From assembly GCA_015491015.1 (NCBI GenBank), contig WFWQ01000043.1, positions 1 through 6,681 on the forward strand: DNA of 6,681 nucleotides, read 5' to 3'. Shown in pieces: positions 6,339 through 6,681 of this stretch; within the stretch, counting starts at the first letter, position 1, and every line of letters starts with the position of its first letter. The notes beneath the pieces are model-generated. The model was not told where the DNA came from. It ran no database searches and saw only the letters and a list, made by a program, of their open reading frames with translations. The DNA comes from Patescibacteria group bacterium. Lineage in GTDB: Bacteria > Patescibacteriota > Minisyncoccia > Minisyncoccales > S141-161. The translations under genes and the position numbers were made by a program.

Positions 6339-6375
6339 GCATTTTGCTAACTTTTGTTAAAAGTTTGCAAAATGC
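6339..6375. repeat. 17-base near-perfect inverted repeat upstream of the recombinase gene
   Basis: The arms GCATTTTGCTAACTTTT (6339-6355) and AAAAGTTTGCAAAATGC (6359-6375) pair at 16 of 17 positions around a 3-base loop, GTT. The structure begins 16 bases upstream of the recombinase start codon, inside its predicted leader. No T-tract follows on the - strand, so a simple terminator is unlikely. It could be an RNA hairpin near the translation start, an operator, or a recombinase binding site. Confidence 0.8.
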
Positions 6376-6379
6376 TCAA

Positions 6380-6416
6380 GAACTTAAGAGAATCTAAATA
6401 AGGTTCTCTTAAGTTC
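6380..6416. repeat. 16-base inverted repeat, second hairpin of the recombinase leader
   Basis: The arms GAACTTAAGAGAATCT (6380-6395) and AGGTTCTCTTAAGTTC (6401-6416) pair fully with one G-U wobble around a 5-base loop, AAATA; the outer 13 pairs are exact. It lies four bases from the 6339-6375 repeat. The outermost GAACTT/AAGTTC hexamer recurs once more at 6425-6430, allowing a competing 6-base stem. Confidence 0.8.
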
Positions 6417-6446
6417 AATTATCCGAACTTTTTGATCTCCTTTTTT

Positions 6447-6475
6447 ATTATACTCTACTCTCTATCTTTAAGCAA
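6447..6475 (-). promoter_or_regulatory. Predicted promoter of the recombinase gene
   Basis: On the - strand, TTGCTT (6475-6470) is followed after exactly 17 bases by a perfect TATAAT (6452-6447). The start site would be near 6440, giving a leader of about 118 bases to the recombinase ATG at 6322. Just after the start site the RNA contains AAAGGAGATC, a Shine-Dalgarno-like run with no ATG behind it. Confidence 0.6.
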
Positions 6476-6591
6476 CTTTTAAAAGCCCGCCTCTAATCAA
6501 GACAAGCTTGCATTCGTTTTTCCTTCTGTACCTTTGCGAGGTTCTGATTTGAATTACAGCTTATTTCAAATAGAATTTCAAAAGTTTTTAC
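6476..6591. other. Intergenic stretch without a recognisable gene
   Basis: This stretch lies between the recombinase promoter and the end of the edge reading frame. No open frame of useful length, tRNA shape or known RNA consensus is visible on either strand. It holds a short palindrome, CAAGCTTG (6503-6510), a 7-base inverted repeat ATTTGAA/TTCAAAT around 6548-6572, and a locally richer GC patch (AAGCCCGCCTC near 6483-6493). Function is unknown. Confidence 0.4.
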
Positions 6592-6681
6592 TTAAGGTTC
6601 TTTTTTAACATCTTTTATCTTCTGAGAGATAAAATCAAATATCTGGTTGATTAAGTTAGTTAAGAGTTCTTTGGCTTTTTG
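6592..6681 (-). CDS. Possible C-terminal end of an unidentified protein (partial)
   Basis: A frame on the - strand is open from the right edge to TAA (6594-6592) and gives 29 residues, starting QKAKELLTNLINQIFDFISQ and ending KIKDVKKEP. The composition suits an amphipathic helix and a charged tail, and the strand matches the recombinase gene downstream. Thirty codons without a stop is weak evidence in itself, and no family can be named from it. There is no terminator-like hairpin with a T-tract after it. Confidence 0.35.
   Translation of the reverse strand, partial: QKAKELLTNLINQIFDFISQKIKDVKKEP

Noticed and set aside
6411..6434. AAGTTC-loop-GAACTT followed by TTTT on the + strand, as a terminator
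   Set aside because: The stem has only 6 pairs and no + strand gene precedes it; the same bases are better explained as part of the recombinase leader pairings.
6508..6530. Leader peptide frame ATG CAA GCT TGT CTT GAT TAG on the - strand after an AGAAGGA sequence
   Set aside because: Six codons only, it lies upstream of the predicted recombinase promoter, and has no run of regulatory codons; likely chance.
6500..6575. tRNA, tmRNA, SRP RNA or riboswitch in the right intergenic stretch, prompted by GAGGTTCTGATTTGAAT and AGAAGGAAAA
   Set aside because: No cloverleaf, no T-arm consensus GGTTCGAAT, no CCA end and no recognised riboswitch or SRP core could be assembled on either strand.

Overview
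This is a compact, AT-rich stretch of a bacterial chromosome made of core housekeeping genes. Arginine is written almost entirely as AGA/AGG and the proteins are rich in Lys and Glu. TGA, TAA and TAG all act as stops, so the standard bacterial code fits. I infer, with moderate confidence, a member of the Patescibacteria (CPR), most likely Parcubacteria-like. The main reason is the CTP synthase: its SGIGKG P-loop and its [20 protein letters not shown] and GGTVGEYQ segments match what I remember of CPR enzymes, not E. coli. The IPDGNRRWAK signature of the prenyltransferase, short intergenic spaces and small gene sizes agree. A full-length L9 gene argues against Microgenomates, which I recall as lacking L9. 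The Lys/Glu richness would also fit a warm habitat, but that is weaker.

Left block, + strand, 1-3619: the tail of xseA, then xseB, a membrane-anchored S41 (CtpA-type) protease, rplI (L9) and pyrG. Spacings are tight (7 bases, a 4-base overlap, 33 and 11 bases), so this reads as one operon, perhaps with an extra promoter before rplI. It combines DNA repair, envelope or periplasmic proteolysis, the ribosome and CTP supply.

Middle, 3616-3941: rpmA (L27) lies on the - strand, tail to tail with pyrG and overlapping it by 4 bases. It is divergent from the next block. The gap between the divergent start codons is only 46 bases and holds two plausible sigma70-type promoters whose -10 boxes face each other.

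Right + strand block, 3935-5329: a 49-residue single-pass membrane protein of unknown function overlaps the start of uppS (undecaprenyl diphosphate synthase), which is followed by a CDP-alcohol phosphatidyltransferase with a complete catalytic motif and the best Shine-Dalgarno in the window. This is a small envelope-lipid operon. It ends at a strong hairpin that can terminate transcription from both sides.

Right end, 5387-6681: a complete XerC/D-type tyrosine recombinase on the - strand. It is preceded by a good promoter about 125 bases upstream and a leader holding two near-perfect inverted repeats. Beyond a stretch in which I see no gene, a short open frame on the - strand runs off the window edge. 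There is no CRISPR array, insertion sequence, rRNA or tRNA that I can see. The least explained signals are the double-hairpin leader of the recombinase gene, the membrane mini-protein and the facing promoters. I do not see a clearly new multi-gene system.
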